Source: Acanthochlamys bracteata (Eukaryota > Streptophyta > Magnoliopsida > Pandanales > Velloziaceae). From it: a stretch of DNA of 64,000 nucleotides. Below, piece after piece: positions 22,501 through 33,913 of this stretch; within the stretch, counting starts at the first letter, position 1, and each line of letters starts with the position of its first letter. The notes below the pieces were generated by a model. The model did not search any database and was not told where the DNA came from. It saw only the letters and a list, made by a program, of their open reading frames with translations. Location of the stretch: NCBI GenBank assembly GCA_019914995.1, contig CM034131.1, positions 4,930,501-4,994,500 of the forward strand. Reading direction: 5' to 3'. Made by a program: the position numbers and the translations under genes.

Positions 22501-25500
22501 TTCGTTGAACTATCAACTGCTTTTATCGAGTTATATCTCTCAACCAAAAGTCCATAACAAATTTGAACCAATTTCATTGTCCGTCTTCATTAATATCAAA
22601 GATTGAAGGCAGTATTCTTTTGGCTTAAGGGGCTGTTTGGGTGTGCTTATGAAAAGTGTTTTTCTAAATGGGAGGGTATTTTTGTTCTATTTCAAGAAAC
22701 GAGCTATACTTTTTTTATCTAAAAAAATAATAAAATAAGCAATAATATGACATCAAATTTTTCTATACTTTCTAAATTTTTAAATAGGTTCTGTAGAATA
22801 TTGTAGAAGGTTTATTGGAAAACGTGAAGTTGAAAAGTTGGAAAGTGTTTTTTGGAAAGCAATTCCAAACGCACCCGTAGTAATTTTTTTGTAGTTGGAC
22901 GAAGAAGAACTCCAATTGTAAAATGTAAGAAGCATCTTTTTGAAGCCAAACTCCACTACCTTCGTACTTTAAGCTTGCCTTTAAAATAAGTAAACATGAT
23001 AGCTCACTCTTGGCAGGCTAAATTACAGTTATAGCCCCTAACCCTATTTGCTATGGTCCGTAACATTTTAAAAGTTTCGTCTTAAACCCCATTTGTTGAA
23101 AGGTGGATCAAAGACAGCGGTTACCATCAGCAGAACACTAACATTGGATCTTTAAATAAGTTAAAAACGATACTTCATTTATTAACTAAGTTAAAATTAA
23201 ACTAACAAAATAATTTTTTTTCCCTATTATCTTTCTTATCCAAATACAGAGCCTCTTTCTTATGTTTCAATGTCTTTTGGTAATCCTCCACATAGGTGAA
23301 AGTTAACCAGTAAGATTGGTTACTTGAAAAGACTCTGAAATTGATTCTCCAACATTAGCATAAAGAATAGCTGTTTCACACGGTTCACTCACTTGATTAT
23401 AACTGGCTTAGAATCAAACATTTTAAAATCAACATACTTGTTAACTAGATGAGATTATTTCCAACATTCTCATTAACCTACGGGTGTTAGACAACAATCC
23501 ATAATTTTCTGACAGTCTTGTGATGATGAAAAACATTGAACAAAGAATGCTCATGGCATTCAGGATCATGATTCGACAAACATAATAATCTTTAAGCTAC
23601 TTCTTTTGGATTGGGGACAGTTTTCCTTGATTTGAGCTCTTTTGAAGGTACAGCAAGGTTAGATCCAGAACATAGACAGCCTTGGCAATTGTCAATTGGT
23701 AATAGATCTTCATACTACAAAGCGTGAAGTTAAGGCCGTTGAATTTCTTCAATTTCTACATATGCTGAACTATCTTAGGATTATAGTTTCCCCTTTATTG
23801 CCGAAGCTGCTAGAATCTCCACTATAGGGTACAATGCCCAAAAGAGACAGTAATACAAGAAAGAAGAGGGGTAAGTGATGTACAGAGCACTAGTTACTGG
23901 TATTGCCACATCATAATCCTTGGTCAAAACAGAAAAGACATATTTATGGTAAATGGCCATTCACTTCGACAGGTGTTATAAGACCTATCGAATTCTCTCT
24001 ACCCATAGTTATCAACAGTTGGGATTTCATGTGACTTCATTATGAAGCATCCATTGTTACTCAACGAATATAAACCAACTCTTTCAAATGGATTCAAGGA
24101 ACTTTGATATTAATCTAGCTCCTCTGTCAAGTAGTTTAATCTAACTCACCAAGGCACAAGTAAAATAAAGTAAAGATTACACTATAGATAAATTACGTAC
24201 AAGTATTACGTTGTTAAATAATACATGTAATACTTTTGGTATGCCTACTCATGACTACTCAAAATTTTGTTTATTACTGCTAATTCTTTTCCAACTTTTC
24301 CCTTTGGACCTCTACAGTCCTTTGGACTTTTTAGGTTTCTTCACTTAAGAGATATTTGAACCAAATATGTCTTGATTTCATAAAGTCAGCTCAGTTAGTC
24401 CAAATCCAAAAGCAATCAATTTTCTCCATTACATTTCGAAAATAGACAAAATTTAAGAAAAGTTTTGTATGTTGATGTAGACATAATAAAGACAGAAACA
24501 ACAATTTTCTTTGGAGAAAATGTTACTTATATATAACTTGGTTGTTCAAGTAGTGGCCAAAACCATCAATATTTTGTTATTTGTATATAAATCACTATGT
24601 ATTATCAGTAAAAATACACTACTTCTGTGATAACTTATCTAAGCTTGCCAACTTTAATGAAATAGAGTCCTTAGTGAAATTTTTACGTGATTGAACTTAA
24701 TTTAGAAATTGGCGGAGCCTCTATGGCTTAAATAAATGTTTAGGGACTTTAATAAAGAAATTTGAGTCACTCGGAACCTTTTAACAAAACTTAGCCTAAA
24801 CCTTTATACAAGTATCTGCAGTTCAGTTAAATCATGTAAGGCGAACTTCTAGCTCAGTTGATGAGAAGAACTTTAAGACAAATTGTATAAAAGGAATTAA
24901 ACTACCGAAATGAGTTTTGTCTATAAAAGTACTAGTTATCCGAAGTCTAAGTGTCCGAGTATTATGATACACCAATATGGTTGATGTGTCCATGTTGTTA
25001 CTTGTTAGTGTTTTGATTTGAAGTAACTATCAATCATAACACATCATACCAATCATGTTTTGGAACATGGTTTTGATAATCATGATGAGTAAAAATATTG
25101 TATGGTAGTAATCTGTATTTTTATTTTCGTCCAGCAAACATACGATACTTCAAAATGGTATGCTTCTTTAATAAGAAAGTATCTAAGGAATTTCACTTGT
25201 CTTTTAGTGAAATTTTGTTAAAGTTTCTATCAGTACATCCAGTTTAAGTGTTTTTTGTTTTTGGTTTTTTTTCCTTCCTTTTGGAGGTTTGTTGATGGAA
25301 TTTTCTCTTTAACTTCATCTAGTTTTATCTTACATTTCAGGTTGGTTTGGCTCTTGTTGTAGAAGGCAAAATCACATTAGGGGTTATGGGTTGTCCAAAC
25401 TGGAAGGATGAATTGTCTTCTCTTGGAGACCCCAGCATTAGTTATTCTAGTTCGGGAATTATAATGATTGCACATCTAGGATGTGGAGCATGGAAGAGAG

Positions 25501-28500
25501 AGCTTACAGATAGCAGGGGCAGCCCAGCAGTTCTCTGCAAGAGTTGGTTGAAATGTTTTGTTGATAGCTGCCGAGTAATGCATGAGGCTCGTATCTGTAT
25601 TCCTGACAGTCAAACATGGGAGTCTATTCCAGTATCTGCTTGGTACAACTCAAGTTATGATGCAGATACTATTAGAGATGAGAGAACCATCCTCCTTTTA
25701 GCAGCATGCTGTGGCAGGTTCAGTTACAGTTTCCCTACTCTATTTGCTATAAAGTTACACGATAAATCTAAAACATATATGATGCCTTGTTTTTCTATTT
25801 GATAGAGTGCATATGCTGTAGAGATGCTTAATAGCTTATTAAGCATACCAATTGCAATGATTGTCTTAAATGATTTACCTTTTAATCTCCTTAGTAATCT
25901 TTTACAGACTGTGGTGACAGACAATATTTATTAGTAAGGATGATTACTAAAGTCTTATAAGCTACAGACATTGTATTCTAGAAGTTGTGCAGCAAGGTTG
26001 TGCTATAGGATTTGACTGATGAAGTGCGCCATGGAGGGCCCCCATATAAATATATTGGCAACTATCTAGTTCAGTTATTTGGACTCCCTGTAATCAGAGA
26101 AGTATCCTTATAATTGGATACTACCCTGGCACAATCTGGGATCCGTGTGTGAAACAGGTCATTGGGCTATATATGCCATCGCATGATAATTAAAGATGAA
26201 GAATGTCAGGAGTGTTATTGAGGGGTGTAAAAAGGCAGTGAAAGCAAAGATTTATTTGGGGAGGATTTAGTTGCAGAGAGAAGATCAAAGAGGAAGAAGA
26301 TGAAGACAAATAGTTTACAAATTAAACCACTCACTAACAGGTTTTGCAAGCAGGGTCGTGAATTATAAAGTTTAGTAAAATAAGGTCCTTGATGTATGAG
26401 ATTTAGCACAGCAGGCGTCGAAGTTACACATTTTTGCAAACAGAGCTCATTATTTACAAAAGCTAGTAACAATTCCCCCTAACTAATCATTCTCGTGTGT
26501 ATTTAGATCATAGAGGGGCCCATACGCATATCCGCCATTAGATCCTTTAGCTGGATTCCTGCCTTTTAAGTAAACATACTAGTATCTGACATATCCGGTA
26601 CGAATAACATAGGCTGCTAGAATAAAGAATGTGTGAACCTCCATCCAACTTCTCCTATGAGCTGCTCTCGATCAAAATAAATAGCATTATTAGCCGCATG
26701 GGATGGCATTGCGGTGAGATAAAGAGCAATCTTTCTTGACATGCTTGGTTCTTGCATGAAGATGGCATTGCGGTGAGATAAATAGCAATTACTAGCCGCA
26801 TGGGAGGAGGAAGACCAAATTCATATAGATACATTGAAGCTATAAAATTTCAGAGATAGCATTAGCAAAGCCTCTGTATCCGAATTTGATGGTAGAATAG
26901 GTGATGGCATATTCTGTATACAAATTCACTAGTATAACATCCAGTATTATGATCTCTGGCCCAATTAGCGCAGAGAAAAGCTCAAATGTTTCCATCTGAT
27001 AAGAAAGTGAATTGAAGGCCTAAATGAATAGCACTTTTGGCATATCGTAAGATACTTTTGACTTCTTATAAGTGGGCCTTGAAAGTTTGATGTTTTGATA
27101 TGGCTAAGTATCCGATGTCTGATGATGCTGTGAAAGAAGGGAAAGATTTAAAAGTGGATTACCATTATGTTGATAGAACTTTAAGCTGGCAACTGCAGAA
27201 GAGTGAATAGACTTGGCTCCATCCATATAATTATGCTTGAGTAAATGAAGTATATTAGTGGAAAAATCGTGTAAATTGATGTAGCTTTGGTAACCGGGAA
27301 ATAATGAAGAGAACGAGGTCATAACCTATTAGAAGAATGTTGTTTACACAGATTAGGTCAATAATAGTGGCGAAATTCCACCTTTTAGTAGGAGAAAAAG
27401 GCATCTTCTCAAGAAAGTTTAAACCAAGTCATTGATACAACACTCGAGGCACTTGTCTTATGCCCAAAATTAGTTCTGCAACAAATGTGATGAAGTTTTG
27501 GATAAAGAAAAATCACGTGGTTAAATGTAGACTTCTTTGTGTTAAACACCATGGAGGAAAGCATTTTGACATGTAGTTGCTTGATTGACCGAAAATGTGA
27601 TAGACTACAGAAAGTATGACAGGTACAAAGGCCAATTTGATTACCGTACTAATATGTCCTTAGATTCAACATCTTATCCCTTCATGACCAAATGACTCTT
27701 GTAGTTAGCAATGAAAAAATCAGCTTTGTTTAATTCTTTTAAGACCTAAGCACCCAACATTAGTTGATGTGAGCGAAAGATGAAGGAGAGTGCTAATATT
27801 TTGAGTAGTAGCATTACAATCTTCTGTAGCAACAAACTATTTGGTATCACATTGAGCTTGGGGAAACATGTTGACTCGGACTCTTCTGAGCAGAATAAGT
27901 AATACGACATTTGGTTGAAACATATACACAGTCATAGAAAGAGTGATTGTCTTTGTGTGTCATGATTGGATGTGAGGAAAGACAAATGTGAGTACAAGTA
28001 TTTCAAATAGTAGCATTATGTTATTTTCTAGCAATAAACCATTGGTTTCCCAGTAAGCTTGGAGAAACATGTTGGTTCGAACTCTTCTGAACCAAGATGA
28101 GCAGGATAAGTGATAAGGATACATACACAGTGATAAAAAGGAATGTTTATTCTTGTGAGTTGTAGTTTGGGTACAAGTGGTCATTGGGATGTAAAGAAGA
28201 TGTGGATGAAGGTTGAGTGGGCATCTATTTCAATAAAAATATTGGAGTGGTTGCATGTGAAGAGTGTTGTGTGCTGAGATGTGATTGAAAGTGGTAGGAT
28301 AGGAAGTAGTGGTTTGAGGTGTTGGAAGATATAGGAGTGGTGGTGTGGTCAAGTGAGGCAGGAATCATGTAGTTGTTGGACGTGCTAAGAATAGTGATTC
28401 CTAATGATTTTAAGAAGTGGGTAGTGGGTTTTATAGGTGAGAGTTGATATCGTTAGTTAATCTTCTAATCCCATCTTAGCATACTCCAGTACATCCAATG

Positions 28501-29824
28501 CCACCTTTTTCATTACGTCCCGTTCAAGTATAGGTCCCACCTTAATCTTCACCCATATATAAATGCCTCATGACTACTCGCACCTACGTCAAAACTCGCA
28601 AGCCTAAGCATTGTTGTCCATGTGTATGCTATAGCGAGTTGTCCTAGTATATCTTGTGCCCATCTCACTAGGATGTCTTTGAGCCAACATGCTTCCCCTA
28701 GCTTACTGGGCCCTGTGAATGTAGATTGAAATTTCCACAGCAAAGCACTTCCTTTAGTATTGTAGATTGCTTGTCAACCTGGGAGTTGCTAGCTGATACT
28801 CCTTTATAAATTTTGAGCCTTTTCCAATCAGCAAAGGCCTGAGAATGTGTGTTGTATTGATCAAAGAAGAGCTCGTTATACTCTTGAAGAAAACATAAGC
28901 GTCTCTTCTTATTAATGGGATATGAAGCTCCTTTGTGATGATCTGTGGAAGTAAATGTAAATTGTTGGCCTAATTATTTGCAGACTCCAGCAATGCTCAT
29001 GCCTTTGATTGAGTGTTTTAGAAATGATAATAAGCCTCATTTGCTTTTGTTAATTAGAAGTAATTTTTTCGGGATGGTATTGTTCTCTGGAGATATTTTG
29101 CAACTTCAGGAAGTTCCTGATTGTCTTTTGTTTCTCCAGCTTGTGTAAGTATTTAATGGTTGCATCTGGGAGAGCTTCAGTTTTCATTCAGAAAGCGAAG
29201 GAGCACACTTTAATCAAGGTACCTTTCCATGAATAGTGGATATATTAGCAAATGGATCATGAATAAAAGGTTGACGTTGCTTTAACTGAAATTAAGGTCT
29301 GGGACCATGCTGCTGGAATTCTTTGTGTGCACGAGGCAGAAGGAGAGGTAAAAGTCTTTTCTTACATAACCTATCTTGTTCCTGTTCTCTTAAAGTTACT
29401 CCAGACCATCTAAGGGTATCTATCACAGTATGCCCTAGTAGCTTTTGTTCGGACGAACTTATTTGCGCAAATTTATAAATCAAGAGTTGCATGATATTAT
29501 ATCCTAAATGGTGTAGTACTTATAAAAATTATATAGAGCCTGGTATTAAACTTGTTGAGCCGTAGCTTGTGTTCCATTTTAGTATATGATATACCTGCTT
29601 AGTGCTTACTCCTATATAGTTACAGTAATTGAGCATGTAAAATCCATGAATATATGAGACTTATTTCAAGTTACAGGTCTCTGATTGGAGGAGATCCACT
29701 TGATCTTGCAGCGGATCACCATGAAAGGCGAGTCATCTTTCCTTCAGGAGGAGTGCTTGTTACAAATAGTAGCTTGCATAAACAGTTATTGAAGCTGATA
29801 TCATCTAAAACAACGGTTCTTTAA
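19576..29824 (+). CDS. Organellar PAP phosphatase (3'(2'),5'-bisphosphate nucleotidase, HAL2/SAL family), nine exons, frameshifted last exon
   Basis: Family members hydrolyse 3'-phosphoadenosine 5'-phosphate (PAP) to AMP with Mg2+, clearing a by-product of sulfation. Best match from memory is Arabidopsis At4g05090 (putative mitochondrial form). Exons: 19576-19652, 19738-19834, 20425-20527, 20627-20871, 20972-21031, 25341-25717, 29140-29218, 29297-29347, 29677-29824; all junctions keep phase. Residues 1-26 are Ser/Arg-rich, like a transit peptide. Metal and substrate motifs: DQTPVTVADF (75-84), VAEEDS (104-109), DPIDGT (177-182) and WDHAAG (348-353). In exon 9 the frame VSDWR ends at a stop after four more codons. 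The family-like ending (GDPLDL, ERRVIFPSGG, stop 29822-29824) is in another frame, as if 2 nt were lost after W367. As read, the protein has 371 residues instead of about 412. A sequence error is possible. Introns 5 and 6 hold transposons. Confidence 0.9.
21032..25340 (+). other. PAP phosphatase intron 5 (4.3 kb)
   Basis: Apart from the MITE at 22629-22877, it holds a pyrimidine-rich low-complexity stretch (21740-21960) and a block near 23015-23110 (TTACAGTTATAGCCCCTAACCC) that reads like a dispersed repeat remnant. No coding frame belonging to another gene was recognised. Confidence 0.5.
22629..22877. mobile_element. Tourist-like MITE, family copy C
   Basis: Left flank TAA (22626-22628), right flank TAG. 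Ends GGGGCTGTTTGGGTGTG and CCAAACGCACCCG form inverted repeats. The core shares ACGAGCTATACTTTTTTT and TTTCTAAATTTTTAAATA with the other copies. It lies in intron 5 of the PAP phosphatase gene. Confidence 0.8.
26213..28450 (-). mobile_element. Copia-type LTR retroelement fossil, 5' part missing
   Basis: Minus-strand remnant in intron 6 of the PAP phosphatase gene. The 3' LTR is 26213-26471 (about 259 bp, TGTTACTAGC to AATAACA), preceded by a polypurine tract (TTAGGGGGAAT). Further in are recognisable Copia-type RNase H and reverse transcriptase stretches (for example an LHDFSTNILHLL / NYMDGAKS region near 27150-27300) and, at 28200-28450, a Pro/Ser/Thr-rich linker. No 5' LTR was found. It is heavily broken, with many interruptions and a local tandem duplication of about 190 bp at 27850-28150. 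It looks old. Confidence 0.8.
28451..29139 (+). other. Remainder of PAP phosphatase intron 6
   Basis: Upstream of exon 7 (29140) no further feature is recognisable. The sequence may include more of the Copia remnant, but I saw no motif to prove it. Confidence 0.4.
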
Positions 29825-30410
29825 TTACTATCACATATGCATTAATCAACAAACTCACTGAAAGGAATTTTATTGAATGCAAGTGTCCTGATTAATACTA
29901 GTTACATGATGTGCCTAGTATCAAAAACTTTAAGGCTCTTAAAAATAAAACTCTTTAGAAAATGTACAAATAATTTATTTTTGAGGCAAACATCTCATTT
30001 GTGTAGACGACACAAACAAGATTAAGAAAAAGATATTTTTGTGGGGACACTCTTTTTGCCTCCTTTCTTCCACCCTCTCAAAGTAGCTTATACATTAGAG
30101 GTTGATGAGTGTAGTCTGCCTTTGGATCAGACTGTGTTTGAATTCATTCCACTTGAAGCCACTCTAATGTAGTTGATAATAAATTCACCAGAAGTTACCC
30201 AATTTGAACGAATAAAAAAAAGTTAGCATCTGATTGTTTGGATTCCTGGCTAATGTTGCTGGAGTGCCGCTAGGCATCATGATGTTAACCATCATGCTTC
30301 AAATTTTTATTGATATCCGATGCCACAATTTGTTGTCTTTTACTTTGAATTCAAATTCATAATAGCCAATCATATGAATACAAATCAACCATGGAGGTGG
30401 AGTATGATGG

Positions 30411-30745
30411 TTGTCTTTCACGATAAATATAATTTTTAGGTTGCTGATATATCATCTTTCCATGCTGAGACTAAAACAGGTAAAGAGTGATTAGATACAT
30501 ACTTAGTCACACTAGTGTGGGAAAGAAAATACTTCAAAGACAATATGGTAAGAGAAGTAGATCGAGTGAAACACTATGAATTGTCCTGATAAATATCATT
30601 TTTTATGTTGCGGACATATGCTTTCTTGCGGAGAATTAAAAAGGGCAATATGAGTGATAGATCGATACTTAAACTCAGCAGGATGAAAGCAAATACTCTG
30701 AAAACAATATGGTAAGAGAAGTGGATCAAATGAAACAATATGCAA
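30411..30745. repeat. Tandem duplication of about 165 bp (two units)
   Basis: Both units contain TGTC followed by GATAAATAT, then a TTAGGTTGCTGATATAT / TTATGTTGCGGACATAT block, a GATTAGATACATACTTA / GATAGATCGATACTTA block, and finally CAATATGGTAAGAGAAGT with GTGAAAC or ATGAAAC. The offset is about 164-166 bp. It is non-coding and lies downstream of the PAP phosphatase gene. 29825-30410 shows nothing else recognisable. Confidence 0.75.
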
Positions 30746-30889
30746 CGTTGTTCCTCAAATTTATGCAATTTCCATAGTGGTTGCAAAACAAGTTTGATAT
30801 GCTATGCTGTTCCCATTCTAAGTTAATTGCTTACAATTAGAAAAAGAAAAAAAGGATTCCACTGACAGGGTTGTTCTGGATTAATCTAA

Positions 30890-31149
30890 GGAAGCGTTTG
30901 GAAGTGCTTATAAAATAAAGCTTTTCTGAAATGGAGGATATTTTTGTTCTTTTTGAAAAACGAGCTCTATTTTTTTTACTTTCAAAAAAATAATAAAAAT
31001 ATGCAATAAAAAAATTTTATTACGTAGAATTTTTCTACACTTTCTAAATTTTTAAATAAAATTTTTAGATACTTATAAAATATATTTTAAAAATCGTGAA
31101 ATGGAGAATTGAAAAATTTTGTTGGAAAAAAGTAATCCCAAACGGGCTC
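30890..31149. mobile_element. Tourist-like MITE, family copy D, with TAA target duplication
   Basis: Bounded by TAA at 30887-30889 and 31150-31152. Ends GGAAGCGTTTGGAAGTG and CCCAAACGGGCTC. The core matches copy A almost base for base, including TTACGTAGAATTTTTCTA. 260 bp, no coding. This is the best-preserved copy and defines the family. Confidence 0.85.
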
Positions 31150-31499
31150 TAACAGTATAAGGGTGGTTGATCTTAAAGTCTGTGATGTAAAATGTTGGGT
31201 AAAGTATCGTCTTAACAGAGTTTTTACTGGTCCCTTCACTGCCATTTGCAAGTATGTAATGCCTTCTTCTATAAAACTCTTTGAATTGCTGGTTTCCTTT
31301 GAAATTAATGCACAGTATTGGATAAAATGAGCTAGTGACTTAAGCTTCTTATTCACAATACTAGAAATTCCAAATGTTTTGATGATAACATATATTTGAG
31401 AATCATTATTAAACTTTGGTTCTCTCTCAATTGTATTTGCTGGACACACAGGACATATATGCCAGAATTGCAATGTGCATTGAGCTGATCATGAAGCTA

Positions 31500-33070
31500 T
31501 TGTTTCAATCTCAATATCTTTCAGCTCAAGCAACTTTTTATTGATCTCGCATTTGCCGTGGCAAAGAGAATATCTCAAAAGTAATTCAAGACAAGTTTAA
31601 AAGGATCTCATCAGTTACGAAGACGAATCAAAATCATTGATCGCACAAGAGATCGCCATAATCAACTTGACAACATTTCTAGACAGCAACTTGAAGACGC
31701 GGTATCCCATAACAAGCTTTTAATGAATTATTTCAAGGTACACCCAGTACTGTAAAGTTATTTCAGCCGAACTTCAGAGAGTTTGGTACAGTCACGAAAT
31801 CTACAAAAACTGGGAAAAAATAGTTAATCGTATAGGTCTCGTTAGGACTAACCCGAGTAGCTAATTAGGACTGCAATTTTGAAGCTCCATATCTTACTCG
31901 AGCCAACTTTTGGTGATCTAATTTTTACATTAGAAAGCCAATGTATTAAAGGTGTCTACAGTCCAGATTTGAGTTAAATCTATTTACTAATGAAGTTTAA
32001 AAAATTGATTAGACGGCGTGATAGAGCTATAATATTCAAATCAATTTTTGGTGTTTCTACTGGTGCTTCGACGCAGCTGCAACCAGAACTTGCAAGATTA
32101 TTCTAGAAGATTTAATGAAGATTTATTGCAAATTATGCAGAATATATTGCACGATATATTACAGTCACTATAAATATGGAAAGCCAAGCTTAGTTACAAC
32201 TCTTATCAAGTGCAATCTCGAACTTCATATCTTAGCCATACATTAGAAATTTGATATGATTTTATTATACAAAATATAAAGGATATCTAGGATAATAGTT
32301 TATGTAAAACTATTATTCATGGACTCTAGGCAAAATCAGCATAAAATTAGAGATGACATGATAGTCCGAAATCCTAGATGACACAAACACATCGAGTCAT
32401 TTCATTTATTTGAGCCGTCAAATCCATTATGCTCTCAAAGCCATTCAGTTTTTGTAGCCGTCGAAGACTTTATCCAACAGTGTTGATTTCATCCTGAGAT
32501 GAAGGGCGAAGACAAAAAAATTAAAAAATAATCAAAACAAAGCACCGAACAAAGTATTCATGCTTTTCACCCGAAGACAACATCTTCAATCATGTGCCAC
32601 TTAGAGTTCCTAATTCTTTTTGTGATTTTGTGTGATTTTCTTTATGCATTTTTTGTTGTGAGGTTAGACATCGTTATAAGGGAGGTCATGAGCTTAATTG
32701 ATATTTCTATCATTCTACGTGTAATCTAATAGAAGATCCTAGGAAAATTTGCGAACTCATAGATTGTTAGCTCAAGTTAATGTTAGCGTTTGTGTAAGGG
32801 CTTTGTAAAGGTGTACACGGGTGATTAATTAGAAGGCTGAGATGAGTTGTCTTTATAAGGGACTCCATTGAGACATAGATGTTTTGCAAAATATCAACTC
32901 ATGATTGTACGATTGGTTAACTTTAATAAATTTCACTTGAAGGTCTCACTTGACATGGCCGTACGTAGAGTAATGTCGAATTATGTAAAAATTTTAGTGT
33001 GCTGTGTGGTTTGACATTCTATACATTTATGTTCGGTTTATTTAAAATTTGTTTTTGCTACTATATTTGA
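31500..33070 (+). mobile_element. Possible worn LTR-like sequence
   Basis: Near 32805-33000 there is a series of words resembling plant LTR transcripts: AAGGGCTTTGTAAAGG, then TCACTTGAAGGTCTCACTTGACATGG, then CCGTACGTAGAGTAA and GTGTGCTGTG. They occur in the same order as the related segment of the solo LTR at 33914. No terminal TG/CA pair or target duplication could be set, so limits are rough. 33071-33913 shows nothing recognisable. Confidence 0.3.
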
Positions 33071-33913
33071 TGCATGCTACATTAATTACAACATTAATTA
33101 CTATGTCATAAATTCATTACTTTGCAGCCGATTGAACTCTGACCGGCCACTGATTGTTCCCATTTTTCTTGACGCAAGTTCAACTGCTAGTTGATTTAAT
33201 CATAGATGATTCTGAACAAAAATCTCAAGATTATTACATATGCATGATATTGTGAAGGAAGGAAGTACTTAGATTTAATTTGACTTCGTCTATTAAACTG
33301 ATCATGCATGCACAGCTTCAATCCTCTGGATATTCTCAAGAAAAACAAGTAAATATTGGAAAACTTTTAAAGGATCGATCGCGCTTCTTGCTTTTCGATC
33401 TATAATCTCCGACGTTGATGGCCACTGACGACATATCATCACTTGTTTGAAGTGCTTTGATTTTGTAAATGTCGGCGAACATTAATCAACCATCTAAAGG
33501 GAATTTTTGTTTCTTATAGAGTGTGAACTGATCAATTTTTTTAACTTTTGGATTAGAAGATACAATGTACGTATGTTATGGAGAATAATTCCAGCTGCTT
33601 GAACTGATTGATGCAGCTAGCTTATATCATATATTTGACTTTAGAAGTGGCTTCTATTTAATATATATAGGTTAGAATATATGCACTTTCGTATTGCAAC
33701 GGCGGCTAACAATCAGAAATCGGATAATAGGAGATCAAACGCTTCATTTCGCTTCGTCGTTTCTCTGATTATATTCTAACTGTGGATTGTTTGATAAGAA
33801 AGTCAACATTCAATGAGTTGTAGATATCCGTTATGTACTTGTATTCCTATGCAATGTATATAAATTTATTTTTTGGGTTAAGTTCATATTATAATTTTGA
33901 AAGCTATTATGCT

